64,000 nt of DNA, taken from the NCBI GenBank assembly GCA_947444055.1, contig CANEYR010000005.1, positions 1 through 64,000 on the forward strand. Direction: 5' to 3'. The notes under the pieces were generated by a model. It did no database searches and was not told where the DNA came from. It worked only from the letters and a program-made list of their open reading frames with translations. Source of the DNA: Planctomycetota bacterium (GTDB lineage: Bacteria; Planctomycetota; UBA1135; UBA2386). Each line of letters opens with the position of its first letter. Within the stretch, counting starts at the first letter, position 1. A program made the position numbers and the translations under genes. Below, piece by piece: positions 17,030 through 25,755 of this stretch.

Positions 17030-17323
17030 TCAGCGCCGACGGGGAGGCTGCAGGTTCTGCTGGTGCACGCCGAAGACGTTGCGGAAACGTTGGTGGCAGG
17101 CTCTTGGCAGCTCGGGCGAGAATCGCAGTTGCCACCTGCCGGCGAACAACACGACGTCGAGCTGCCCGCGCGTGAGGCCGAAGCTCTCGGCGACGTCGGC
17201 ACAGTCGGCGAGCCATGCTGCTGGCGGCGTGCCGCGTGTGCAGCGCACACCCGTGGCGGTCATTTCGACGATGAGCAACGGCGGGTTCGCCAGCCGAGCC
17301 AAGCGATGCCAGAGCCGCTTCAC
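17030..17323 (-). CDS. DUF3634-type small protein
   Basis: The frame read from GTG 17323 (GTGA overlap with the ydcF stop) gives 97 residues: [19 protein letters not shown] near the start, then [28 protein letters not shown] and [11 protein letters not shown]. The last motif (QRFRNV) and the order of short beta strands match my recollection of DUF3634, a small family of unknown function. The 121-residue track ORF starts inside ydcF. Coupled translation with the YdcF-type protein suggests a joint envelope-related role, but function is unknown. Confidence 0.6.
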   Translation of the reverse strand: MKRLWHRLARLANPPLLIVEMTATGVRCTRGTPPAAWLADCADVAESFGLTRGQLDVVLFAGRWQLRFSPELPRACHQRFRNVFGVHQQNLQPPRRR

Positions 17324-18063
17324 GGCGTGCACCAGTACCAGAAGCGTCCGATCCACTCGTGCATCGCCAGGCCAGAATCGCGCAGCCCGTGCCAATGGGG
17401 GACGAAGTTGGCGACGTTGTCGGCAATCGGCGAGCGGAAGCCGGTAGGGGCGGCGACAACGCGCAGTCCAGTTGCTTCAAAGGCCGCGACGGCGCGCGGC
17501 ATGTGCCAGGCGCTGGTCACCAGCATGACGGTGCGAACGCCGGCCGCCTGCAGGATGGCGGCGCTGTGCTGCGCGTTCTCGCGGGTGTCGGCGGAGCGTT
17601 CTTCGCGCCAGCGCACGGGCACGCCGAATTCCTGCTCCGCGGCCGTGGCCATGAGCGCGGCCAGCGAAGGCAGCCCGCGGCCAGGCACGCCGCCACTCAT
17701 CAACAGCGGTAGTTGGCTGCGGCGATGCAGGGCGACGCCATAACGCAGTCGCTGCATGGTGACCGAGCCCGCGACGGCGCCGCCGTACTCAGCGCCCACC
17801 GGATCGGCCTCGGCACTGAGCACGACGATGGCCTCGGCCGTGGGCAACGCACCCGCGGCGGGCAGTGGCGTGAAGGTCTGCAGCGAGCTGAGCAGGGCGC
17901 CAGCGACGAACGGCGTCGACGCCGCCCACAGCCAGACGAAGGCCAGCACCTGCAGGCTGCGCCCCAGACGGCGCCAACGCCGCGCGACCAGACTGCCGAG
18001 CAAGAACAGCCACAGCACCGAGGCTGGTGGCAAGAACAGGGCTTCGAGCAGCCGGCGCAGCAT
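17320..18063 (-). CDS. YdcF/ElyC/SanA-family (DUF218) membrane protein
   Basis: A 247-residue protein with two N-terminal membrane spans (about residues 8-28 and 38-60) and a DUF218 domain: [59 protein letters not shown]. The STNTxENA- and TSxxHMxRA-type motifs and the paired spans place it near ElyC, which in E. coli affects peptidoglycan and lipid-carrier metabolism. Enzymatic activity of the family is not settled. It is divergent from the TVP38-type gene and translationally coupled to the downstream DUF3634 gene. Confidence 0.85.
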   Translation of the reverse strand: MLRRLLEALFLPPASVLWLFLLGSLVARRWRRLGRSLQVLAFVWLWAASTPFVAGALLSSLQTFTPLPAAGALPTAEAIVVLSAEADPVGAEYGGAVAGSVTMQRLRYGVALHRRSQLPLLMSGGVPGRGLPSLAALMATAAEQEFGVPVRWREERSADTRENAQHSAAILQAAGVRTVMLVTSAWHMPRAVAAFEATGLRVVAAPTGFRSPIADNVANFVPHWHGLRDSGLAMHEWIGRFWYWCTP

Positions 18064-18127
18064 CGGCGCAGCATACGGAACCGAGTTTCGGTTGATGCAC
18101 TCGCCGCACTCGGTATGTCACTGCGCC

Positions 18128-18844
18128 GTGCGTACGACCGCTCCTTCGCTGCAAACCCTGCGTGCCTTCCTGCGGGAATTGGGGCCGCTGCGTTGGATCG
18201 CGCTGTTCACCGCGGTGGTGCCGACGGTGTTGTTGATGGTGTTGCTGTCGCACGTCGCCATGGTGGCGGTCGCCTGGCCGGTGGGGTGGTTGGGGGCGGG
18301 CCTCGCGGTGGTGGCGATCGCGGTGACGACGGGGGCGGTGCTGCTGCCAGCGAGCATTGTCGGCCTCACCGCTGGCTACGTCTTTGGCGCGGCCCTCGGC
18401 GGCAGCCTGGCCGCGGTGGGCATCGCCTGCGGCGGCGTCTTTGGGCAGCGCTGCGTGTGGCCTCTGCTCGGCCGCGGACTCTATGCCTTCATGCGCGCGC
18501 GGCCGCGGGTGCATGGTGTGCAGCGCGTGTGCGCGGGCGGCTTTGGCCAGCAGGTGGTCGGCGTCTTGCTGCTGCGCAGCGCTGGCAAGTTTCCGTTCGC
18601 TGTCATCAGCCTGCTGCTATCGGCAGCCAGCGTGCCGACACGCAGCGTCTTGGTCGGCTCGCTGGTCGCGGCGTTGCCGATGGTCTGGCTCACGAGCGGG
18701 ATCGGAGCAGCATGGCGAGTGTGGCGCGAACAGCACCTGTGGCCATCGGGCCTCGCCATCGCGAACCTTGCGCTCGCGTTTGCCGCCGCCGCTACAGCTT
18801 TGCTGCTGGCGCGGCGACGACTCAAGTTGGCGGCGTCAGGCTGA
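18128..18844 (+). CDS. TVP38/TMEM64 (VTT-domain) family membrane protein
   Basis: About 238 residues with four to five membrane spans. The central segment (PASIVGLTAGYVFGAALGG, then GVLLLRSAGKFPFAVISLLLSAASVPTRSVLVGSLVAALP) follows the VTT/DedA pattern of re-entrant loops with a conserved Arg and Pro. Members are implicated in membrane lipid homeostasis and, for DedA-type proteins, lipid scrambling. The start is uncertain: GTG 18128 is chosen; ATG 18095 would add 11 residues. The track ORF begins far upstream inside ydcF on the other strand. Confidence 0.75.
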   Translation: MRTTAPSLQTLRAFLRELGPLRWIALFTAVVPTVLLMVLLSHVAMVAVAWPVGWLGAGLAVVAIAVTTGAVLLPASIVGLTAGYVFGAALGGSLAAVGIACGGVFGQRCVWPLLGRGLYAFMRARPRVHGVQRVCAGGFGQQVVGVLLLRSAGKFPFAVISLLLSAASVPTRSVLVGSLVAALPMVWLTSGIGAAWRVWREQHLWPSGLAIANLALAFAAAATALLLARRRLKLAASG

Positions 18845-18858
18845 CACCGCCTTTGCCA

Positions 18859-19448
18859 TCACTTCTTCGGCGCGTGCAGCTGAGCGGGGGCCGTCAGCGT
18901 GTGCTTGCCCCAAGCGAGCGTGAACGTGGCCTTGCCGCCGCCGTTCTCTTCGGACGTGAAGGTCATCGTCATCTTGCTGACGCTGTCCTTGGCGACACCC
19001 TTGTTGAGCGTCAGCGGGGCCACGATCTCGGGCTTCCAGTCGCCGCCGAATGGGTTGATGCCGTCCTTCATCGCCTTGCTCGAATCCATGAACGCCAATG
19101 CGAACTTGCCGTCCTTGTCGCAGTGCAGGCCCACGACGTACGAGCCGGCGGCAATCTTGGCGCCGCCGATTTCGAGCTCGGAGCTGGTGATCAGCGTGGT
19201 GAACCAATCCTTGCCCAGGCGGTTCATCTTGCCCTTCAGCTTGTCCATCATGCCGTCATAGCTGTCCTGCCAGTCGGCTGGCCGTGGGTCAGGGACGCCA
19301 TGGCGAAGACGCTGAAGTCGTCATTGAAGACCATCACGCGCGTCTCGGCGCGTTCGCCGGTGGCAGTGACGCCGGTCAGCTTCTGGGCGGTGGTGGGCAG
19401 GGCAAAGCAGAGCGCCGCGAAGGCGGCCGTGAGGATTGGGAAACGCAT
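18859..19448 (-). pseudogene. DUF2911-type secreted protein interrupted by a frameshift
   Basis: Two overlapping minus-strand frames (19248..19502 and 18859..19251) are one gene split. The first, from ATG 19448, has a signal peptide (MRFPILTAAFAALCFALPTTAQ) and reads to ASLTHGQP. The second continues DWQDSYDGMMDKLKGK, LGKDWFTTLITSSELEIGG, AGSYVVGLHCDKDGKFAL, which resembles planctomycete DUF2911 proteins (THGQPxWxxxYD, LGKDxWTT, IGGxKxxAGxY). One extra G in CAGCCGACTGG near 19280 would restore THGQPDWQDSYD. Whether this is a true mutation or a sequencing error cannot be told. The domain assignment is from memory. Confidence 0.7.
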
Positions 19449-19565
19449 AGCAGTGGTCGTTTGGATGGGTAAGGGATCGATCGCTAATGAGGCGAAGGGC
19501 ACCGACGGCGACCTTCGCGTGTACGGGGGGAAGACGGTAGGCCGGTCGTCGCCCAGTTCAAGCGC

Positions 19566-20807
19566 TCAGGCGATCTCGCGCAGTACCGCGAGCACATGGT
19601 CCACTTCTTCCTGGGTGTTGTAGTGCAGCAGGCCAAGACGCAGCACGCCGTGCGGCTCGAGGCCGAGTGCCGCGGACAAGGCGACGGCGTAGCTGTTGCC
19701 ACTCCAGCTATGCACGTGCCGTTCGGCCAGCTTCGTGGCGAGCTCGCCAGGCACCAGTCGTTTGGGCACGAACGACACCGTCGGACAGCGTTCCTGAACG
19801 CGGGCCGGATCGGCGATGCCGACGAGGCGCAACCCGGGGATCGTGGCGAGTCCCGTGAGCAAGCGCGCACACAACCTCTGTTCGTGCTGCGCGATCGCCG
19901 TGAAGGCGGCGTCGAGAGCCTCTCGTCGGCTGCTGCGGCTGTCGGCGCCGTGGCCGATGTGTTCGAGATACTGCACAGCGGCGAGCGCGCCCGCGATGCC
20001 TTCGAAGTTGGCGGTGCCGGTCTGCCACTTCTCGGCGCCGTGCGCCGCCGACGGCCGCACCTTGTCGGCTGCCGTTTCCTCCAACAGCACGCGGCGGCCC
20101 CACAGTACGCCGACGTGCGGGCCAAAGAACTTGTAGGCCGAGCAGGCGAGGAAGTCGGCACCGAGCGAGCGTACGTCGATGCGCAGGTGTGGGGCGAAGT
20201 GCACGGCATCGACGAACGTCAGCGCACCCTGCGCCCGCGCCAACGCCGCGATCTCAGCCACTGGGTGAATGGTGCCGCTCAGGTTGCTGGCCGCGCCAAC
20301 GGCGACCAAGCGCGTCTTCTTGGTGATCTTGCGCCGGGCGTCGTCGAGGTCGAGCGAGGCGTCCGGGTGCACGGCGATGCGCTGCACGTGGCAGCCCGCG
20401 TCGCGCGCCGCTAGCACCCACGGCATGACGTTCGCATCGTGGTCGCTATCGGTGACGACGATCTCTTCGCCCGCGCGCCAGGTGCGCGCCAGTTGGCGCG
20501 CCAGGTGGAACGTCAAGGTCGTCATGTTGGCGCCGAAGACGATCTCTTCGGGGTCGTCAGCGCCGACGAAGTCCGCCAACGCTGCGCGTGCGGCGTTGAC
20601 GAGAGCGTCGGTCGCGCGCGAGGTGGTGAAGGTGCCGCCGTGGTTGGCGTTGTCGAACAGCAAGTAGTGCTGCATCGCGTCGGCGACGGCGCGCGGGACT
20701 TGGCTGCCGGCTGGCCCATCGAAGAACACGGCGGCACGTTCGCCGGCGCGGCGCAAGAGTCCGGGGAAGTGGCGGCGGAGGGCGGTGACGTCGAGCGGTG
20801 CGGTCAT
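19566..20807 (-). CDS. Cysteine desulfurase-like class V aminotransferase
   Basis: A 413-residue fold-type I PLP enzyme resembling the 'cysteine desulfurase-like' VC1184 group. Visible: FFDGPAGSQVPRAV near the N-terminus, EIVFGANMTTLTFHLAR, DSDHDANVMPWVLAAR, VGAASNLSGTIHPV, FVDAVHFAPHLRIDV, and the PLP lysine in LACSAYKFFGPHVGVLWG. The C-terminal part (FVPKRLVPGELATKLAERHVHSWSG) lacks the Cys loop that marks true SufS/IscS enzymes, so desulfurase activity is doubtful. Start ATG 20807 keeps the canonical N-terminus; the track adds 16 unlikely residues. Divergent from the kelch gene. Confidence 0.85.
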   Translation of the reverse strand: MTAPLDVTALRRHFPGLLRRAGERAAVFFDGPAGSQVPRAVADAMQHYLLFDNANHGGTFTTSRATDALVNAARAALADFVGADDPEEIVFGANMTTLTFHLARQLARTWRAGEEIVVTDSDHDANVMPWVLAARDAGCHVQRIAVHPDASLDLDDARRKITKKTRLVAVGAASNLSGTIHPVAEIAALARAQGALTFVDAVHFAPHLRIDVRSLGADFLACSAYKFFGPHVGVLWGRRVLLEETAADKVRPSAAHGAEKWQTGTANFEGIAGALAAVQYLEHIGHGADSRSSRREALDAAFTAIAQHEQRLCARLLTGLATIPGLRLVGIADPARVQERCPTVSFVPKRLVPGELATKLAERHVHSWSGNSYAVALSAALGLEPHGVLRLGLLHYNTQEEVDHVLAVLREIA

Positions 20808-20864
20808 GGGGGTGAGGGTAATTGTGGGACGAATGCGTTCGCTACTACGCTGCATCCCTAACCC

Positions 20865-22247
20865 ATGAGGCCTATGCGTTCCTTGCTACTCGCCACCTTG
20901 GTTCTCGCTGCGGAAGGGGTTCCTGCCCAGGCTACTTGGTCGTTGCTGTATGCGACCAACCCGCCGCCCCGACGATTCCAGCAAACTTTCGCCGTGCACG
21001 AAGCCACGGGGAACTGTGTCTCTCTCTTTGGCCAGGATGCATTGACTGGCGCGGTCATGACGCAGGGCTGGAAGTTGCAGGGAACTGCCTGGTCTGTGCT
21101 CGCTGGGCCGTTACCGCCTTGGCGGCGACTCCCGATGATGGCATACGACGCATTGAATCAGCGCCTGGTGCTGTTCGGCGGCGTCAGCGCCGGCGGCGCG
21201 TTACTCGATGACACGTGGCTCTGGAACGGCACGGTGTGGACGAGCGCGAGCCCCGCGGTGCGGCCGTCGCCGCGTCGGGATGGCGCCATGGCCTTTGACC
21301 GCGGACGAGGCCTCATGGTGCTTTTCGGTGGAGTGGACGGCTCCGAGACGCCGCTCGACGACACCTGGGAGTGGAATGGCAGCACATGGCAGCTGCGTGC
21401 TCTTGCCGTTCGCCCTCCTGCCCGCTTTGGTTCTTCGTTGGCTTTTGATCCAGTGAACGGCGGCGTGTTGCTGTTTGGCGGGATCGGCCCGGGGGCCCCG
21501 CCAGCGACGATCTACGCCGACACATGGTCGTTCCTCGGCACCAGCTGGCTGCAGCGGCAGCCTGCAACACCGCCGGCGTTTCGTGACCATGCAGGAATGG
21601 CGAGCGATCTGTATCGACAGCGCGTTGTGTTGGTAGGCGGATCGTCAACGGACCCGTTCGCCTGGGAATGGAATGGTACGCAGTGGTCGGTGACGTACCA
21701 GCCGACGCCGGCCCCGCGCATGTGGTTTGGCATGAGTCACGATCCGGGTGCGCGGCGTCTCGTGGTATACGGCGGGACAGTGTGGCTGGCTGGCTATTGG
21801 TACAGTCTTGACGACACTTGGATCTATCGGACCCCATTGCCCGCCGATGTCGTGCCGTTCGGCAACGGCTGTGTGGGGACGGCGGGAACGCCAATGCTCG
21901 CTGCGGTTCCGTTCGCTTGGCCGTGGCTTGGCGACACCATGCGCAACGTTGTGCAAGCGATCCCGACTGGCGAACCTGGGGCGATTTTCGTATCGAGTTT
22001 CGGGAGCACACCGCCGGTGTCGCTCGGATCGTTTGGAATGCCAGGTTGCGACCTGTTGGTGCCGATGGATGTGGCCGAGTTCCGCGTCGCGGCTGCCAGT
22101 CGCGCGGAGTGGGCGCTTGCGATCCCCAACTCACTAGCGCTTGCTGGGGTCGCATTCCGTCAGCAAGCATTCGTCTTCGACGCGGCTGCCAACAGCGGTG
22201 GTCTGACCGCGAGCAATGCCGTGACGGTGACGCTCGGCATTCGCTGA
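20865..22247 (+). CDS. Secreted kelch-repeat protein with C-terminal GMPGC module
   Basis: A 460-residue protein with a signal peptide (MRPMRSLLLATLVLAAEGVPAQ). Residues about 30-330 contain at least five kelch-type repeats with the pattern MAYDxxxxRLVLFGG, DDTWxWNGTxW, forming a predicted beta-propeller. After PLPADVVPFGNGCVGTAGTP comes the C-terminal module of about 130 residues: LGSFGMPGCDLL, AEWALAIPNSLALAGVAFRQQAF and TASNAVTVTLG. Kelch propellers usually bind proteins or sugars; no enzymatic residues were recognised. Base composition is slightly lower in GC than its neighbours. Confidence 0.85.
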   Translation: MRPMRSLLLATLVLAAEGVPAQATWSLLYATNPPPRRFQQTFAVHEATGNCVSLFGQDALTGAVMTQGWKLQGTAWSVLAGPLPPWRRLPMMAYDALNQRLVLFGGVSAGGALLDDTWLWNGTVWTSASPAVRPSPRRDGAMAFDRGRGLMVLFGGVDGSETPLDDTWEWNGSTWQLRALAVRPPARFGSSLAFDPVNGGVLLFGGIGPGAPPATIYADTWSFLGTSWLQRQPATPPAFRDHAGMASDLYRQRVVLVGGSSTDPFAWEWNGTQWSVTYQPTPAPRMWFGMSHDPGARRLVVYGGTVWLAGYWYSLDDTWIYRTPLPADVVPFGNGCVGTAGTPMLAAVPFAWPWLGDTMRNVVQAIPTGEPGAIFVSSFGSTPPVSLGSFGMPGCDLLVPMDVAEFRVAAASRAEWALAIPNSLALAGVAFRQQAFVFDAAANSGGLTASNAVTVTLGIR

Positions 22248-22284
22248 TGGTCGGCGGCTCTTGCGTGCATCTGCGCAAGTGTGC

Positions 22285-23418
22285 CTATGACCACGGTGGT
22301 TGCCGACGACGGAACGGCGCCACCAACTGTCGCCAGAACCCGCGCGGCCCTTTGGCGCCCGCCGCCAGTCCGTAGTGCTCTGGCCAGGCCAGCGGCGGCA
22401 AATGGAACGTGCCGAACAAGCGGTCGAGCCACGGCAGGTGCACTGCGAAGTTGACGTCGATCGGCGCCTTGGCGTGATGCCAGTGATGAAAGCGTGGCGT
22501 CACCAGCCAGCCCTCGAGCCAGCGCAGTCGCCAGGCAACATTGGCGTGCACGAAGGTCGCCTGCGCCGCGATGAACACCAGGTACAGGCCGATCACGTGC
22601 AGGTGAAAGCCGAGGGCGGCGATGGCCAGAAAGACGAGGGCGCGCGTCAGCAGCGCATCGACGACGTGCAGACGCGAACCCGCCAACCAGTCCATGGCCT
22701 CGGCGGAATGATGGATGGCGTGGAAGCGCCACAAAAACGGCACCTGGTGGCAGGCGCGATGCACCCAGTACTGCGCGACATCGGCGACCACGACGATCGC
22801 GGCAAACTGCACGACGAACCTCAGCGCCGCGACGTTCGCGCCGAATGACGCCGTCACGCCGGACACCGCGTTGCCAGGCGCCAGTACCAGGAACGTCGTC
22901 AGCTGCACGAGCAGCGCGCTGCTCGCAAACCACGCGAGATCCGTCCACCATTCGGCGCGGAACGTCGGTTGGTCGCGGTGTGGCCACAGCCGTTCCAGCG
23001 GCAAGAACACCGCCGGGTAGAGCAGCAGGTTGAGGGTGAAGACATCGACCGCCAACAGCGACGTGGTGGTGCCGGGGGTGCTGAGGTCCGCCGCGAACAA
23101 CAACAGGGTGCCACCGAGTGCCGCACTGCCGAGGGCCACGACACCGAGCGTCTTCTTGCGCCGCAACCACAGCGACAACGTGGCCAGCGCCGTCGCGACG
23201 GCCAGGGCGGCGACGACCCACGTGCGCAGATTCGCCGGGTAGTGGTCGCGCAACGCGGGCGTCGTCAAAGCCTGCGGCCACACGAGGCACGCGGCCGCAG
23301 CTAACCCTGCGAGACCCACGATGGCGCCGATGGTGCCGCTCAGCCAGCCGCTGCCCAAACGCTGCGGCTCCTGGGTCAGCAGCAAGTGCGAGGTTGTTCG
23401 CTCGCGGTCACTCGACAT
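22285..23418 (-). CDS. Sterol desaturase/fatty-acid hydroxylase family membrane protein
   Basis: A 377-residue integral membrane di-iron enzyme. The histidine clusters are WVHRACHQVPFLWRFHAIHH (HxxxH and HxxHH) around residues 215-235 and PRFHHWHH around residue 310, as in the FA_hydroxylase domain. At least six hydrophobic spans precede and surround them, including several in the unusual N-terminal extension (residues 25-130). The family hydroxylates or desaturates sterols, carotenoids, alkylglycerols or fatty acids; the substrate cannot be told here. It converges with the kelch gene 37 bp away. Confidence 0.88.
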   Translation of the reverse strand: MSSDRERTTSHLLLTQEPQRLGSGWLSGTIGAIVGLAGLAAAACLVWPQALTTPALRDHYPANLRTWVVAALAVATALATLSLWLRRKKTLGVVALGSAALGGTLLLFAADLSTPGTTTSLLAVDVFTLNLLLYPAVFLPLERLWPHRDQPTFRAEWWTDLAWFASSALLVQLTTFLVLAPGNAVSGVTASFGANVAALRFVVQFAAIVVVADVAQYWVHRACHQVPFLWRFHAIHHSAEAMDWLAGSRLHVVDALLTRALVFLAIAALGFHLHVIGLYLVFIAAQATFVHANVAWRLRWLEGWLVTPRFHHWHHAKAPIDVNFAVHLPWLDRLFGTFHLPPLAWPEHYGLAAGAKGPRGFWRQLVAPFRRRQPPWS

Positions 23419-23624
23419 GGCGGGCAGGGTATTCGCCCGATGCCTTGGCGAACACCTCGGCCGCGGCTAGGCAGACAAGCCCCGCAGGCCAAGGCGGCGC
23501 CGGTCGAGGGCTCTCAGGATGAAGCGGAGGTGGTGACCACGGTGGCCGTTGGCGCCACAGGCCGCTACTCTGCTTCGCCCGCAAACTTGCCAACGAGGAG
23601 CGCGCCGCCCGGCGCCGCGACACC

Positions 23625-25727
23625 ATGGGACTGTTCGATTTTTTGAAGAAGAAGCCGGTCGACGGCGCCGCCGCTGATCCGAAGCCCACTCCAGCCCCGG
23701 CGTCGGCGGCAGTACCGGTCAGTGCAGCGAGTCCAGCCCCTGCTGCCGCACCGCCAGCGACGCCAACGACACCAGCGACGCCAGCCGCCGGGGCCCCGGC
23801 GGCAGCGACTGCGGCGAATGCCAATGCAGCGCCCACCACTGGCCCGGCCAAACCAGAGTTGCCAGCGTTTGTCGAGGCGATGGACGCCTTCGGCCGCCGC
23901 GTGCGCATTCCTCGCGAGGAGTACCGTTCGCGAGTGTTGCCCGACTTGCTGAAGACGCATGGCAGCAACGCCGACCAACTCGTAGGTGTCATCCTGCAAG
24001 CGCTGCGCGATGGGCTCGCTGCCGATGTGATGCCAGCCGCCATGCGGTTGACGGTCGTCGACAAGGACATCGAACGCGCGCTGTCGATTCTCGCGGTCGT
24101 GCAACGCGATGCGGGCGAACTCGATTCTGCCGAAGGCACGTTGAAGGAACTGCAGCAGAAGCGGCCCGCGTCGCCCGCCGCCAAGGTTGGGCTCGGCATG
24201 CTCGCGGCGCAGCGTGGTGATGTGGAGAAGGGCGAGGCCCTGATGTGGCAGGCGCTGCAAATGGACAGCAACCACGCCGATGCCGTGCATGGCTACTTGC
24301 AGCTGCGCCATCGCGCCGTTGGCGATCCCGGGTATCGCGCCGAGGTCGAGAAGGTCGCGGCCTTGCCGGGAGCGTGGCGCGGGCCGTTGTGGTTGGCGCG
24401 CCACATGGTGCAAACGGGCGAGGCAGAAGAAGCGACCGCGATCTATCGCGAAGTGTTGGGGCGGGCTGCGAACGAACAGGACGCGTTGGTGATGGCGAGC
24501 GCCGATCTCGTGCAGCAGCACCGGCCTGAGTTGGTGGCGGAACTGATCGTGCCGCGCTTTGTCGCGGGCCGTCACCACCCGCACGTCGGCATCGCCTTGC
24601 TGCACCACTTCGTGCAGACCCAGGATCACGCGGCGGGCGCCGCCTTGCTGCACCAGATGTACCTGCACTACGGCCACATGGTCGGTGGCGAATTGCAGCC
24701 GTTCACCGGTGAGTTCGATCGCTTGCGGTTGGCGACGTTGCCGCCGCCAGCACCGTTGCCCAGCAATTCGCGCATCGGGCTCTACCGCTTGGATCGCCCG
24801 ATCTGGTTCGCGGGCCTCGAAGACCCGACCTGGTTGCTGCCACCCAAGACCGCGGGTGCGAAGTCGGTGTTGTTCATGGCGCTCGCCGTCGATGGCCAGC
24901 CGAGTCTGCCGCCAGGACGCGAAGATGAACTCGGTCGTCTGACGCGCAGCCTGCCGTTGTTCCTCGCGGAGCACGCTTGGTTGTCGACCCCGCATCGCGG
25001 CACCGCGGTGTTGCCGATGGCGGAGCAAGGTGGGTGGGCGATCATGGGGCGGCCGTGGCCCGAAGAGCAGTTGGTGCAACAAGTGCCGGCTGGCGACCGC
25101 AAGGACACACTGCTCGTCACCGGCGTGCTGCGGGTCGATGGCGAGACGCGCCGCATCGACTTGTGGGTGTTCGATTGTGGCACCATGCAGCGCGTTGGCC
25201 ACGCCGCGGCGGAAGGCACGATGGCAGATCTGGGCCGCATGTTGTTGCAGTTGATGGCCGAACTGTGGCCATCGCTGGGTGGGCCGGCTGGCCACAAGCC
25301 GCCGGTTGGCGACGAGGCGTTCTGGCATCGCTACAGCGATGGGCTCGGCCAGCATGCAGCGTTGGTCGTCACGCAAGCGGGCGGCATGGCGAAGGAACGG
25401 CTCTACGGTGAGCGCTACATCACGCAGTGGTTGCAGACTGTGGCGCTGCAAGAGACGCGCTGGCAACCGGGCTTTTGGCTGCTGGCGTCAGCGATGGGTG
25501 TGCTGCACCAACTCGGGTCGCCGGTGCCAAAAGAGCACGCGCGCATTCTGGCCGAGGTGTTCCGGCAATCGCCGCCGAACAGTGCGTTCGCGCGGTTGGC
25601 GGTGCGGCCGTTGCGCGCCTGTGGGCTCGATGCCGTTTGGCAGGCGCGTCGCGGTGAGATCCTCGCCGCGGCCGGCAGTGATCCGGCTTACACCGCCTGG
25701 TTGCAGCGGGCTGAAGCCGCGAAGTAG
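23625..25727 (+). CDS. TPR-type protein with Ala/Pro-rich linker, unknown function
   Basis: A 700-residue soluble protein. It opens with an amphipathic MGLFDFLKKK, then a roughly 65-residue Ala/Pro/Thr linker, then helical repeats (about residues 100-330) that look like degenerate TPRs, such as AEGTLKELQQKRPASPAAKVGLGMLAAQ (quoted in part: VGLGMLAAQRGDVEKGEAL) and GEAEEATAIYREVLGRA. The second half has no motif I know. There is no signal peptide. It may be a scaffold at the membrane surface, with the N-terminal helix as a peripheral anchor; this is a guess. Converges with the M17 peptidase. Confidence 0.7.
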   Translation: MGLFDFLKKKPVDGAAADPKPTPAPASAAVPVSAASPAPAAAPPATPTTPATPAAGAPAAATAANANAAPTTGPAKPELPAFVEAMDAFGRRVRIPREEYRSRVLPDLLKTHGSNADQLVGVILQALRDGLAADVMPAAMRLTVVDKDIERALSILAVVQRDAGELDSAEGTLKELQQKRPASPAAKVGLGMLAAQRGDVEKGEALMWQALQMDSNHADAVHGYLQLRHRAVGDPGYRAEVEKVAALPGAWRGPLWLARHMVQTGEAEEATAIYREVLGRAANEQDALVMASADLVQQHRPELVAELIVPRFVAGRHHPHVGIALLHHFVQTQDHAAGAALLHQMYLHYGHMVGGELQPFTGEFDRLRLATLPPPAPLPSNSRIGLYRLDRPIWFAGLEDPTWLLPPKTAGAKSVLFMALAVDGQPSLPPGREDELGRLTRSLPLFLAEHAWLSTPHRGTAVLPMAEQGGWAIMGRPWPEEQLVQQVPAGDRKDTLLVTGVLRVDGETRRIDLWVFDCGTMQRVGHAAAEGTMADLGRMLLQLMAELWPSLGGPAGHKPPVGDEAFWHRYSDGLGQHAALVVTQAGGMAKERLYGERYITQWLQTVALQETRWQPGFWLLASAMGVLHQLGSPVPKEHARILAEVFRQSPPNSAFARLAVRPLRACGLDAVWQARRGEILAAAGSDPAYTAWLQRAEAAK

Positions 25728-25751
25728 GGCGCCACAGCAGGCGCCACAGCA
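25728..25751. repeat. 12-bp tandem duplication between convergent genes
   Basis: GGCGCCACAGCA is present twice, immediately after the TAG stop of the TPR-protein gene and just before the 3' end of the M17 peptidase gene. Another short duplication at a gene end. Confidence 0.75.
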
Positions 25752-25755
25752 GTGC

